Assembly: GCA_910587165.1 (NCBI GenBank)
Contig: CAJUKP010000020.1
Coordinates: 1 to 39,821, forward strand
DNA: 39,821 nucleotides
Origin: an uncultured Duncaniella sp.
GTDB lineage: Bacteria > Bacteroidota > Bacteroidia > Bacteroidales > Muribaculaceae
Reading direction: 5' to 3'
The position numbers and the translations under genes are program-made. Below are positions 31,811 to 38,685 of the stretch, piece by piece. The first letter of the stretch is position 1. The number at the start of each line of letters is the position of its first letter. The notes below the pieces were generated by a model. It was not told the origin of the DNA, ran no database searches, and worked only from the letters and a program-made list of their open reading frames with translations.

Positions 31811-32218
31811 TTAGTAGAGATCTCCCTGATATGTTTTTCCGTTGCCGGTTAAGATCTCAAAGTGAGCATCGGAAACCTCTCCGATATAGATTTCGGATGG
31901 AACGGATGAATCAAACATGGTCTGATCCGACTCCTGGGTATCATTGTCAGTGACGGTGAGAGTGCAGAGTCCTTCAGGAATGCTGAACTCTACATAGAGC
32001 GTTCCGTCACAATAGTAGCTTTCGATGCTTTGGCGCGACGGAGCCTGCGGACGTAATTGCGGATTTGTTTTCCGGTAGAAAACGATAGTGCTACGGGGTT
32101 TCTTTTTCGTCTCAGTATCGGTGTCCTCTTTAGGTGGTGTAGGATTCTGTGCCTGAGTTGGAACAATGGTAAAAATGATTACCGATACTACACCTAATGC
32201 AAGATGTTTTAGATTCAT
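31811..32218 (-). CDS. Small exported protein resembling DUF3244
   Basis: The 135-residue protein has a signal peptide (MNLKHLALGVVSVIIFTIVP, cleaved after TQA-Q near residue 24), a charged linker (PPKEDTDTETKKKP) and a small beta-sandwich of about 85 residues: GTLYVEFSIPEGLCTLTVTD ... PSEIYIG ... FEILTGNGKTYQGDL. This pattern resembles DUF3244 small secreted proteins of Bacteroidales. It precedes the GG precursor in what looks like one transcript from the promoter at 32280-32250. It might be an immunity or periplasmic helper protein; that is a guess from position only. Confidence 0.75.
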   Translation of the reverse strand: MNLKHLALGVVSVIIFTIVPTQAQNPTPPKEDTDTETKKKPRSTIVFYRKTNPQLRPQAPSRQSIESYYCDGTLYVEFSIPEGLCTLTVTDNDTQESDQTMFDSSVPSEIYIGEVSDAHFEILTGNGKTYQGDLY

Positions 32219-32249
32219 TTTTTAGTGGAATTGGTTAGCGTTTGTTGTG

Positions 32250-32280
32250 CAAAGTTATCTCGGGAGTCTTGAAAATCCAA
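32250..32280 (-). promoter_or_regulatory. Promoter of the DUF3244-like and precursor peptide genes
   Basis: Minus strand TTG (32280-32278), 20-base spacer, TAACTTTG (32257-32250), 32 bases before the ATG at 32218. Confidence 0.78.
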
Positions 32281-32558
32281 GGATTCGTTTAAAAAAATCA
32301 TTCTCCATGACTTTTATAAATAATTGATTATAAGTGCGTTACAAGGCGAGAAAGAGATTCTTTTTCTCCAACGCTTTATACCATGAAGTATCTGTCTAAA
32401 AGATAGATATTTATGATCATTCCGTGAAACATTTAAATACGTAAATGGAGAAAACTTTTTCAATATTTACATAGATCAGGTGCGTGTGAATCTCATTCAT
32501 ATAAGCATACTTCTGGAAATTTTATACGGAAATATGTGTAAGGATTATCTATTTTGTG

Positions 32559-32566
32559 TACTTTTG
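32559..32566 (+). promoter_or_regulatory. -7 element for the regulator gene
   Basis: TACTTTTG, 27 bases before the ATG at 32593. It shows that the in-frame TTG at 32554 cannot be the start. Confidence 0.5.
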
Positions 32567-32592
32567 TAATAAACAAAACTTCTTTTCAGACT

Positions 32593-34371
32593 ATGAAGAA
32601 TTCCATGCTCTACATTTTATTTCTTGCCATTTTTACATTCTACGGATGTACCGGTCGGTGTGGTGAAGAATTGTCTGAAGTTGAGCTTCTGATAGAAGAG
32701 AAACCGGACTCGGCTCTCTCGCTACTGCAAGGAATAGACAGGCATCTCCTGCAGGATGAATACCATAAGTCAAAATATGGATTACTTCTCACTCAGGCAA
32801 TGATAAAGAATGGAATTCATATAGATAATGATTCGCTGATTGGTCCGGCTGTAGAGTATTTCTTATCCCATGGTTCAGAGAGTGAGCGCATGAAGGCTTT
32901 ATTTTATGAGGCCCGGGTTCTGTTTAACAACAGAAACTATTCTCAGTCAATGACTCATGCGCTTCCGGCCTACGAAATATCCAAGAGAACAGGTGATTGT
33001 CTTTGGCGTGCGAGATTGGCCGAATTACTTTCAGACCTATATAATCATTCTTATCATGCGGAAAAAGCACTACCTTTTGGCAAAGAGGCTATGGAATTCT
33101 ACAAAATGGCCGGTAAAGAAAGCAATCATCTTTATGCTTCCATAGATTATGCAATGAATCTCATTTATTCCTCAGAAAATCCTGAAAGATCAATAGCTCT
33201 CATTGACAGTGTACTGAGAATAGCGGAAGAATCCCCCCTTGATACGTTTCTTATAATATATTGTCAAAAACCTAAATTGGATTTCCTTATCAAATCGGGA
33301 AAATACAAGGAGGCTTTGCCAACTGTGAAAGTGATGCTGGAACTTGGGGACGAATCAAACCTTGACGTCAGAGATTTCACCAATATGTCACGGATTTTTC
33401 GAGAAAATGGACTCTTGTCAGAAGCAGACTCATGTCTCGATATGGCCAATGAAATATCAACCGGACCCATAGACGTTCTTTTACTAATGTATGACAATAT
33501 GGCGTCTTTAGATAGTTTGCCGATTACTAAGGATGTAGTTATTTCCTATGCCGACAGTATCATTGCCCTGCAGAATAAATATATAAGTGAGGTGTTGAAG
33601 GAGTCTGTTGTTGTCGCTGAGGGTGATTACTACAATAATATATTCCACAAAGAAAAGGAATATAATACCATGTTGTGGTATATATTAGCGGTTATAATCA
33701 TAAGCGGTATTCTGATTATCGCGTGTCTTGTCTATGCATATCGGGCTAAAATGAAAATAAAACGATTGGAATTGGACACAAAAATTGAAGAAATCAAGGA
33801 CCTCACCCATAATCTTCTATTGGAACAGGACAAGTATCATTCTATCAAAGAAGAACATTCTAAAATCAAAGATAATGACATAAAACGACAGGAGTATATT
33901 AATAATCTACAACAGCAGATAGTTGAAAATAAAGAACATTCTGATGAGATCAAGAAAGCTATGGGGTATTCTTTTAAAGACAGGTTGTTGATTATCAATA
34001 GTCTTTGTAATGAATACATGAAATCGTCGAAACCGTATGGAACCCTCGCTAAAAGACTATCCGAAGAAATTGGCAAACTTGGTGATGATGAGAGTCTGGC
34101 GAAGATTGAGACAACAGTCAATCTTTATAGAAATAACATCATTGAGAAATACCGTAAGCAATGTAGTTGGTTCTTAGGTACGGATGACTTTAAATTTCTT
34201 ATACTTTTTTATGCCGGATTTTCTCATAAGGCTTTAAGTATGCTGATGTCAACCAACCTTAAGACTACTTACACGAGGAAATATCGTATCTATAATGCCA
34301 TTGAAGAATTCTCACCAGCTGACAAAACAATATTTCTTAATGATCTGAAGCCGGAAAAGGACAGATCTTAA
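32593..34371 (+). CDS. Membrane-anchored TPR regulator with C-terminal helix-turn-helix (DUF6377-like)
   Basis: The 592-residue protein starts with a signal-like hydrophobic stretch and possible lipobox FYGC (Cys19), then helical TPR-like repeats (about 25-345), one membrane helix (about 361-383, WYILAVIIISGILIIACLVY), a charged coiled coil (about 385-455) and a C-terminal region (about 525-575) with FKFLILFYAGFSHKALSMLM and KTTYTRKYRIYNAIEEF, which resembles the LuxR-like HTH of Bacteroidales membrane regulators. A sensor in the periplasm and a DNA-binding end in the cytoplasm are inferred. It is divergent from the DUF3244-like/precursor unit and is the likely regulator of it. It is AT-rich like the rest of the locus. 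ATG 32593 is chosen over TTG 32554. Confidence 0.82.
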   Translation: MKNSMLYILFLAIFTFYGCTGRCGEELSEVELLIEEKPDSALSLLQGIDRHLLQDEYHKSKYGLLLTQAMIKNGIHIDNDSLIGPAVEYFLSHGSESERMKALFYEARVLFNNRNYSQSMTHALPAYEISKRTGDCLWRARLAELLSDLYNHSYHAEKALPFGKEAMEFYKMAGKESNHLYASIDYAMNLIYSSENPERSIALIDSVLRIAEESPLDTFLIIYCQKPKLDFLIKSGKYKEALPTVKVMLELGDESNLDVRDFTNMSRIFRENGLLSEADSCLDMANEISTGPIDVLLLMYDNMASLDSLPITKDVVISYADSIIALQNKYISEVLKESVVVAEGDYYNNIFHKEKEYNTMLWYILAVIIISGILIIACLVYAYRAKMKIKRLELDTKIEEIKDLTHNLLLEQDKYHSIKEEHSKIKDNDIKRQEYINNLQQQIVENKEHSDEIKKAMGYSFKDRLLIINSLCNEYMKSSKPYGTLAKRLSEEIGKLGDDESLAKIETTVNLYRNNIIEKYRKQCSWFLGTDDFKFLILFYAGFSHKALSMLMSTNLKTTYTRKYRIYNAIEEFSPADKTIFLNDLKPEKDRS

Positions 34372-34421
34372 ACGTAAATATGCTGTCGGCATAGCCCTTT
34401 TTCAATACTTGGAAGAAGAAA

Positions 34422-34471
34422 AGACAGTTCCCATGTCCGTCTTTTGATGAATGGCGGCATGGGAACTGTCT
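34422..34471. terminator. Bidirectional terminator between regulator and argC
   Basis: A perfect 14-bp inverted repeat (AGACAGTTCCCATG / CATGGGAACTGTCT) with a 22-base loop separates the convergent genes. On the minus strand it is followed by TTTTCTTCTTCC. Confidence 0.75.
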
Positions 34472-34501
34472 GTATGTTGGTGTAATTGTTGTTCTCCTCT
34501 C

Positions 34502-35473
34502 TCAGAACGCCACTGACTTCATGGTCAGTCCGGTGGTTTCGGAGAGTCCGAACAGGAGATTCATGGTGTGCACGGCATTTCCCGCCGCACCTTTCAGCAG
34601 ATTGTCTATCACCGCCGTGATGAGCAGACGTCCGTCTATCTTGTCAAGGTGGATGATACACTTGTTGGTGTTCACCACATCCTTCAGATCCGGGATCTTC
34701 GAAGTGATGTGGGTGAAATTATGGTCATCGAAATAATCCTGATATATCTTGATGATCTCCGTCAGCTCGAGCGGACAGTCGAGATACGTCACAGCCATTA
34801 TGCCGCGCGAGAACGGCCCGCGCATCGGCACCATGTGAAACCTCGAGTTGAAGCTCTGCTGCAGCGCGCGGAGAGTCTGGAGTATCTCCGGCTCCTGCGT
34901 GTGCCGGAACGGACGGTAGACCACGGCATTGTCGTTTCTCCATGCATAGTGGGTGGTGGGGCGCCTCTCGGCCCCCTCGCTGGTGGCTCCCGTGAGCACC
35001 GTGGTGTGTATGTCGGAGTTGAGCAGCAGATTCTTGGCCAGTGGGAGCAGCGACAGTTCCACGGCCATGGCCAGGCAGCCGGGATTGGCCACACGGAGCG
35101 CACCGCGCACCATAGGCTTGCGGTTAAGTTCCGACAGACCGTAGACGAATCCGTCGGCCTCCTCGGCCAGACGGAAATCGCGCGACAGGTCGATGATCTT
35201 CAGCCCCTCGGGGATGGTGTGGGTCTCGAGAAACTCACGTGTCTTCCCCGCCGGACGGCAGCAGAAGAGCACGTCGATCCCCCTCAGGTCGATGGCCGAG
35301 GTGAAATTCATGTCTATCTCCCCGTGGAGCCCCTGATGGACGTCGACTATGCGGTGGCCCGCCACCGTGCGTGAGTGCACCCACTTGATCTCCACGTCGG
35401 GGTGATAGATCAGGATGCGCACGAGCTCGCCCGCGGCATAGCCCGAACCTCCGATGATGCCTACCTTGATCAT
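34502..35473 (-). CDS. argC: N-acetyl-gamma-glutamyl-phosphate reductase
   Basis: The 323-residue enzyme carries the NADP-binding GIIGGSGYAAGEL (5-17) and the catalytic Cys133 in RVANPGCLAMA. The LTGATSEGAERRPTTHYA segment and HMVPMRGPFSRGI are also typical of the family. It reduces acetylglutamyl phosphate to the semialdehyde in arginine synthesis. The ATG overlaps the gltX stop (ATGA), so translation is coupled to gltX; both use glutamate-derived chemistry, but a regulatory link is inference. The other arg genes are not in the window. Confidence 0.96.
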   Translation of the reverse strand: MIKVGIIGGSGYAAGELVRILIYHPDVEIKWVHSRTVAGHRIVDVHQGLHGEIDMNFTSAIDLRGIDVLFCCRPAGKTREFLETHTIPEGLKIIDLSRDFRLAEEADGFVYGLSELNRKPMVRGALRVANPGCLAMAVELSLLPLAKNLLLNSDIHTTVLTGATSEGAERRPTTHYAWRNDNAVVYRPFRHTQEPEILQTLRALQQSFNSRFHMVPMRGPFSRGIMAVTYLDCPLELTEIIKIYQDYFDDHNFTHITSKIPDLKDVVNTNKCIIHLDKIDGRLLITAVIDNLLKGAAGNAVHTMNLLFGLSETTGLTMKSVAF

Positions 35474-37008
35474 TGCGCCGGGGGTATCTGGATTGCCTCA
35501 ATGCCCCGCCTGATGCGGCTGACGGTCTCGTCGATGCCGATCAGTTCGGTGATGTCGAAGATGTGCGGACCCTTGCACTCGCCCACAAGCGTGAGGCGGA
35601 AGGCGTTCATCACGTTGCCAAGGTGATAGCCCTTCTCGGCCACCCATGCCAGCACGGGAGGCTCGGCCTCGGCGCTTTTGAACGACGGCAGCCCCTCGAG
35701 CACACCGATCAGCTCGGTGAGTATGGCGGGGGTGTCCTCCTTCCAGCGCTTGCGTATATCCTTCTCGGCATACGTCTCGGGTGCCTTGAAGAAGAAGCGG
35801 GCCTGCTCCCAGAGATCGGCCACGAAATTGATGCGTCCCTTCACCAGGCTCACGGCACGGGTGATATACTCGTCAGTGAAATCGTCGGGGTTCACACCGT
35901 GGGCGCGGAGCACAGGCTTGAAAAGCTCGGCCACCTCGGCGTCGGGTGCCTTCTGGAGATACTCGTGGTTGAACCAGCGTCCCTTCTCGTAGGCAAACTT
36001 TGCGCCCGAGCGCGAGCAGTGGTCGAATGAGAACTTGGATATCAGCTCCTCCATGTTCATGATCTCGGTGTCGTCGCCGGGATTCCATCCCAGGAGAGCC
36101 AGGAAATTGATCACGGCCTCGGGCAGATAGCCGGCCTCGCGGTAGCCGCTCGAGATGGCCCCGCTCTTCGGGTCGTGCCATTCCAGAGGGAACACCGGGA
36201 ATCCCAGGCGGTCGCCGTCGCGCTTCGACAGCTTACCCTTTCCGTCGGGCTTGAGCAGAAGCGGCAGATGCACGAAATCGGGGCGTGTGTCGGCCCAGCC
36301 GAAAGCCTCGTAGAGCAGCACATGGAGCGGAGCCGAAGGGAGCCACTCCTCGCCGCGTATCACGTGGGTCACCTCCATGAGATGGTCGTCCACGATATTG
36401 GCCAGGTGATAGGTGGGCAGGTCGTCGGCGCTCTTGTAGAGCACCTTGTCGTCGAGAATCGAGGAATTGATGGTCACCTTGCCGCGCAGCAGGTCGTTCA
36501 CCTCCACGTCGCGTCCAGGCTCTATCAGGAATCTCACCACGTATGGTGTGCCGGCAGCCATGAGGGCCTCCACCTCCCCGGCGGGAAGCGACAGGGAGTT
36601 GCGCATCTGCAGGCGGGTCGACGCGTCATACTGGAAGTTGGGAGTGGCCGCGCGGGCAGCCTCAAGCTCGGCGGGGGTGTCGAAAGCTATGTAGGCTTTC
36701 CCCGCATCGAGCAGCTGCTTCACATGGGTGCGGTAGATGTCGCGGCGCTCGCTCTGCTTGTAGGGGCCGTAGGCGCCACCCTCGCGCACACCCTCGTCGA
36801 TCTTTATGCCGAGCCAGGCCAGGGCTTCGTTGATATACTCCTCCGCTCCGGGCACGAATCGCTGCGAGTCGGTGTCCTCGATGCGGAGAATCATGTCGCC
36901 GCCGTGGCGGCGCGCGAAGAGATAGTTATAGAGAGCGGTGCGGACGCCTCCGATGTGGAGAGGCCCCGTGGGAGAGGGGGCGAATCTCACTCTTACTTTA
37001 CGGTCCAT
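35470..37008 (-). CDS. gltX: Glutamyl-tRNA synthetase
   Basis: The 512-residue class I synthetase has PSPTGPLHIGGVRTALYNYL (11-30) with the HIGH-type motif at 18-21 and the KMSKS-type KLSKR at 259-263. RIEDTD (42-47) is also typical. It charges tRNA-Glu; three tRNA-Glu genes are in this same window. It is somewhat longer than the Escherichia coli enzyme (471), mostly by loops in the C-terminal anticodon-binding half. A -7 element lies at 37087-37080. It is the first gene of a gltX-argC pair and is divergent from rex. Confidence 0.97.
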   Translation of the reverse strand: MDRKVRVRFAPSPTGPLHIGGVRTALYNYLFARRHGGDMILRIEDTDSQRFVPGAEEYINEALAWLGIKIDEGVREGGAYGPYKQSERRDIYRTHVKQLLDAGKAYIAFDTPAELEAARAATPNFQYDASTRLQMRNSLSLPAGEVEALMAAGTPYVVRFLIEPGRDVEVNDLLRGKVTINSSILDDKVLYKSADDLPTYHLANIVDDHLMEVTHVIRGEEWLPSAPLHVLLYEAFGWADTRPDFVHLPLLLKPDGKGKLSKRDGDRLGFPVFPLEWHDPKSGAISSGYREAGYLPEAVINFLALLGWNPGDDTEIMNMEELISKFSFDHCSRSGAKFAYEKGRWFNHEYLQKAPDAEVAELFKPVLRAHGVNPDDFTDEYITRAVSLVKGRINFVADLWEQARFFFKAPETYAEKDIRKRWKEDTPAILTELIGVLEGLPSFKSAEAEPPVLAWVAEKGYHLGNVMNAFRLTLVGECKGPHIFDITELIGIDETVSRIRRGIEAIQIPPAQ

Positions 37009-37079
37009 TCTGAATATCTGTGATATGTTTCTGGTGAATTATCGTTGGATGGCAGCGGAAGCCACTGCACAATTAGCCA

Positions 37080-37087
37080 CAAAATTA
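37080..37087 (-). promoter_or_regulatory. -7 element for gltX
   Basis: Minus strand TAATTTTG, 72 bases before the gltX ATG; no TTG partner seen. The same region carries two AATTAGC direct repeats (37070-37076 and 37083-37089). Confidence 0.45.
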
Positions 37088-37119
37088 GCTAAAATTCCAC
37101 TTATTAGAAAAAAAAGTTG

Positions 37120-37127
37120 TACTTTTG
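37120..37127 (+). promoter_or_regulatory. -7 element for rex
   Basis: TACTTTTG, 21 bases before the rex ATG at 37148. I see no good copy of the Rex operator TTGTGAA-6-TTCACAA nearby. Confidence 0.5.
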
Positions 37128-37147
37128 CCACACAGAAGCCCGAGATT

Positions 37148-37783
37148 ATGGAAAAGGAAAGACCCCCCTACGTGCCCGAGCCCGCCATCAGGCGGTTGCC
37201 GTGGTATCTCGCCTGCGTGAGCCGTCTGCGCGCGCAGGGCGTGGAGTATGTCTCATCCACCGCCATCTCCAGGCAGCTCAATGTCGACGCATCACAGATC
37301 GCGAAAGACCTGAGCTATCTCAACATCAAGGGTAAGACCCGCATCGGCTACGAGGTGGAGCAGCTCGAGAGGGAACTCGACGATTTCCTCGGTTTCACAC
37401 GCTGCCACAAGGCCGTCATGATAGGTGTCGGAAGCCTCGGACGCGCCCTGATATCCGACTCCGGCCTCTCACGCTACGGCCTCAACATAGTGGCCGGATT
37501 CGACACCTCCCCCGATATTGTCGGCACAGAGGTGGCAGGCGTCCCCGTCTACGACATGAGCCGCCTGGCCGAGCTCCGCCCCGGACTCGACGCCGAGATA
37601 GCCGTCATAGCCGTCCCCGTCGAGTTTGCCGCCGAAGTCACCGGCCAGTGTGTGGCAGCCGGCATCAAGGCCCTGTGGAACTTCACACCTTTCCACATCA
37701 AGACATCTCCCGGCATCACCATACAGAACACATCCCTCTATGCCAACCTGGCCTTGATGTACAACCGCATGAACTCCCGATGA
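37148..37783 (+). CDS. rex: Redox-sensing transcriptional repressor Rex
   Basis: The 211-residue protein has the Rex layout: N-terminal winged helix (about 10-80, with SSTAISRQLNVDASQIAKDL and SYLN), then a Rossmann domain with GVGSLGRAL (93-101), and a domain-swapped C-terminal helix (NTSLYANLALMYNRM). Rex senses the NADH/NAD+ ratio and represses fermentation and respiration genes. ATG 37148 is used; the frame is open further upstream to 36938, but the promoter element and the homologous start (PEPAIRRLPWYL) support the shorter form. Its stop overlaps the next ATG (ATGA). Confidence 0.96.
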   Translation: MEKERPPYVPEPAIRRLPWYLACVSRLRAQGVEYVSSTAISRQLNVDASQIAKDLSYLNIKGKTRIGYEVEQLERELDDFLGFTRCHKAVMIGVGSLGRALISDSGLSRYGLNIVAGFDTSPDIVGTEVAGVPVYDMSRLAELRPGLDAEIAVIAVPVEFAAEVTGQCVAAGIKALWNFTPFHIKTSPGITIQNTSLYANLALMYNRMNSR

Positions 37784-38322
37784 AGATAATACGCTACGTC
37801 ACCCTCTCCCCCTCCTGCACAATTGATTTCCACCCCGACTCGGCCCTGCTGCTCCCCGGGCGTCCCATGTTCTACCCCGACTTCGGCGGGGCATGGATAG
37901 CCGAGCCTATGCTCGCCGTGAGGCTCAACAGGCTCGGCAAAAGCATCGCCCCGCAGTTTGCCGGACGGTATTACGATGCCCTCGCGCTCGCCGTCCGCAT
38001 CAGGCCCCTCGAGCTTGATCCCGCCTCCGGGGGCGAGCTCTCAGGCATGGACTGCTCCATCACCCACGGCGATTGGATGGCCCCCCACGAACTGCTCGGG
38101 ATAGGCACAGCCATGTTCGGCGACATCAGTGTGGAGCTCCCCGACAAAGCCGGTCTGATCGACGCCGCCGTGAGCCGCGCCAGCCGCCACACCACAGTGA
38201 AGATGGGCGACATCGTCCTGCTTCCCCTCAAGGGCGCCTCCGACATCCCCCTCACCCCCCGCAGCCGCCTCATCGCCACCGCCCCCGACTCCCACCCCCT
38301 CCTCAACGTAAAAGTCGTGTAA
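37780..38322 (+). CDS. Fumarylacetoacetate-hydrolase-fold protein, probably not catalytic
   Basis: The 180-residue protein is coupled to rex by an ATGA overlap. PGRPMFYPDFGGAWIAEPML (about 26-45) and RLGKSIAPQFAGRYYDALALAV line up with the FAH family (P-F-Y-P-x-F, E-x-E, GK-I...FA..YYD). In active FAH enzymes the metal is held by ExE; here only Glu42 remains, since the place two residues later is Met. It is also shorter than usual (about 200 or more). It may be a degenerate enzyme with another role, perhaps linked to Rex. Family assignment is from memory and is moderate. Confidence 0.6.
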   Translation: MKIIRYVTLSPSCTIDFHPDSALLLPGRPMFYPDFGGAWIAEPMLAVRLNRLGKSIAPQFAGRYYDALALAVRIRPLELDPASGGELSGMDCSITHGDWMAPHELLGIGTAMFGDISVELPDKAGLIDAAVSRASRHTTVKMGDIVLLPLKGASDIPLTPRSRLIATAPDSHPLLNVKVV

Positions 38323-38323
38323 A

Positions 38324-38623
38324 TTACCTTATATAGTTACCGATCAATTGAAGGGTACAGAAGAACAAAGGGACATAAGAAACAGATTTTAAATTATATA
38401 GGAAAATAGAAAGGGAAAAGGAGTAAGGAAAAGGTGTAAGGAAAGAAAAAATAATGAATTAAAATAAATAATTGAAATAAAAAAGGAACAGACCGCCCAA
38501 AAATGTCTGTTCCTTTTTTTCTCCTTTGTCCATTTGTATCCCTTTCTTTCCCCCCAAAAAAAATTTGTTTCTTATGTCCCTTTGTTCTTCTGTACCCTTC
38601 TATCAATCGGTAACTAAGGTAAC
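38324..38623. repeat. Large intergenic palindrome C (same family as A)
   Basis: Outer arms of about 60 bases, TTACC ... GTTACCGAT ... GAAGGGTACAGAAGAACAAA and GGGACATAAGAAACA, recur inverted at 38565-38622. The inside holds a nested 15-bp hairpin and a more degenerate purine-rich/pyrimidine-rich pairing that includes TGTCCATTTGTATCC (38527-38541). It lies between the FAH-fold gene (+) and rpsA (-), which converge. This is also a stretch of over 300 bases without a gene. Confidence 0.85.
38479..38519. terminator. Nested bidirectional terminator inside palindrome C
   Basis: A perfect 15-bp stem AAAAAAGGAACAGAC / GTCTGTTCCTTTTTT with an 11-base loop and A/T tracts on both sides can stop transcription from either direction. 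Confidence 0.75.
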
Positions 38624-38626
38624 TAA

Positions 38627-38662
38627 AAGAGGCTGGGCCGTTGGGGAACGGCTCAGCCTCTT
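38627..38662 (-). terminator. Terminator of rpsA
   Basis: A stem of about 15 bp (AAGAGGCTGGGCCGTT / AACGGCTCAGCCTCTT, one mismatch, loop GGGG) 23 bases past the rpsA stop; the minus strand continues CCTCTTTTAGTTACC. Confidence 0.85.
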
Positions 38663-38685
38663 GTATCTGTGTTGGGTTTGGTCTC

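Larger units (their letters stand above)
32219..32592. other. Divergent promoter region of the peptide locus
   Basis: No gene is supported. This AT-rich stretch between divergent units has the minus-strand promoter at 32250-32280 and the plus-strand -7 element at 32559-32566. In between are two small inverted repeats that might be operators: GAGAAA/TTTCTC (32348-32368) and a TATCT/AGATA pair near 32389-32406. Confidence 0.5.
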
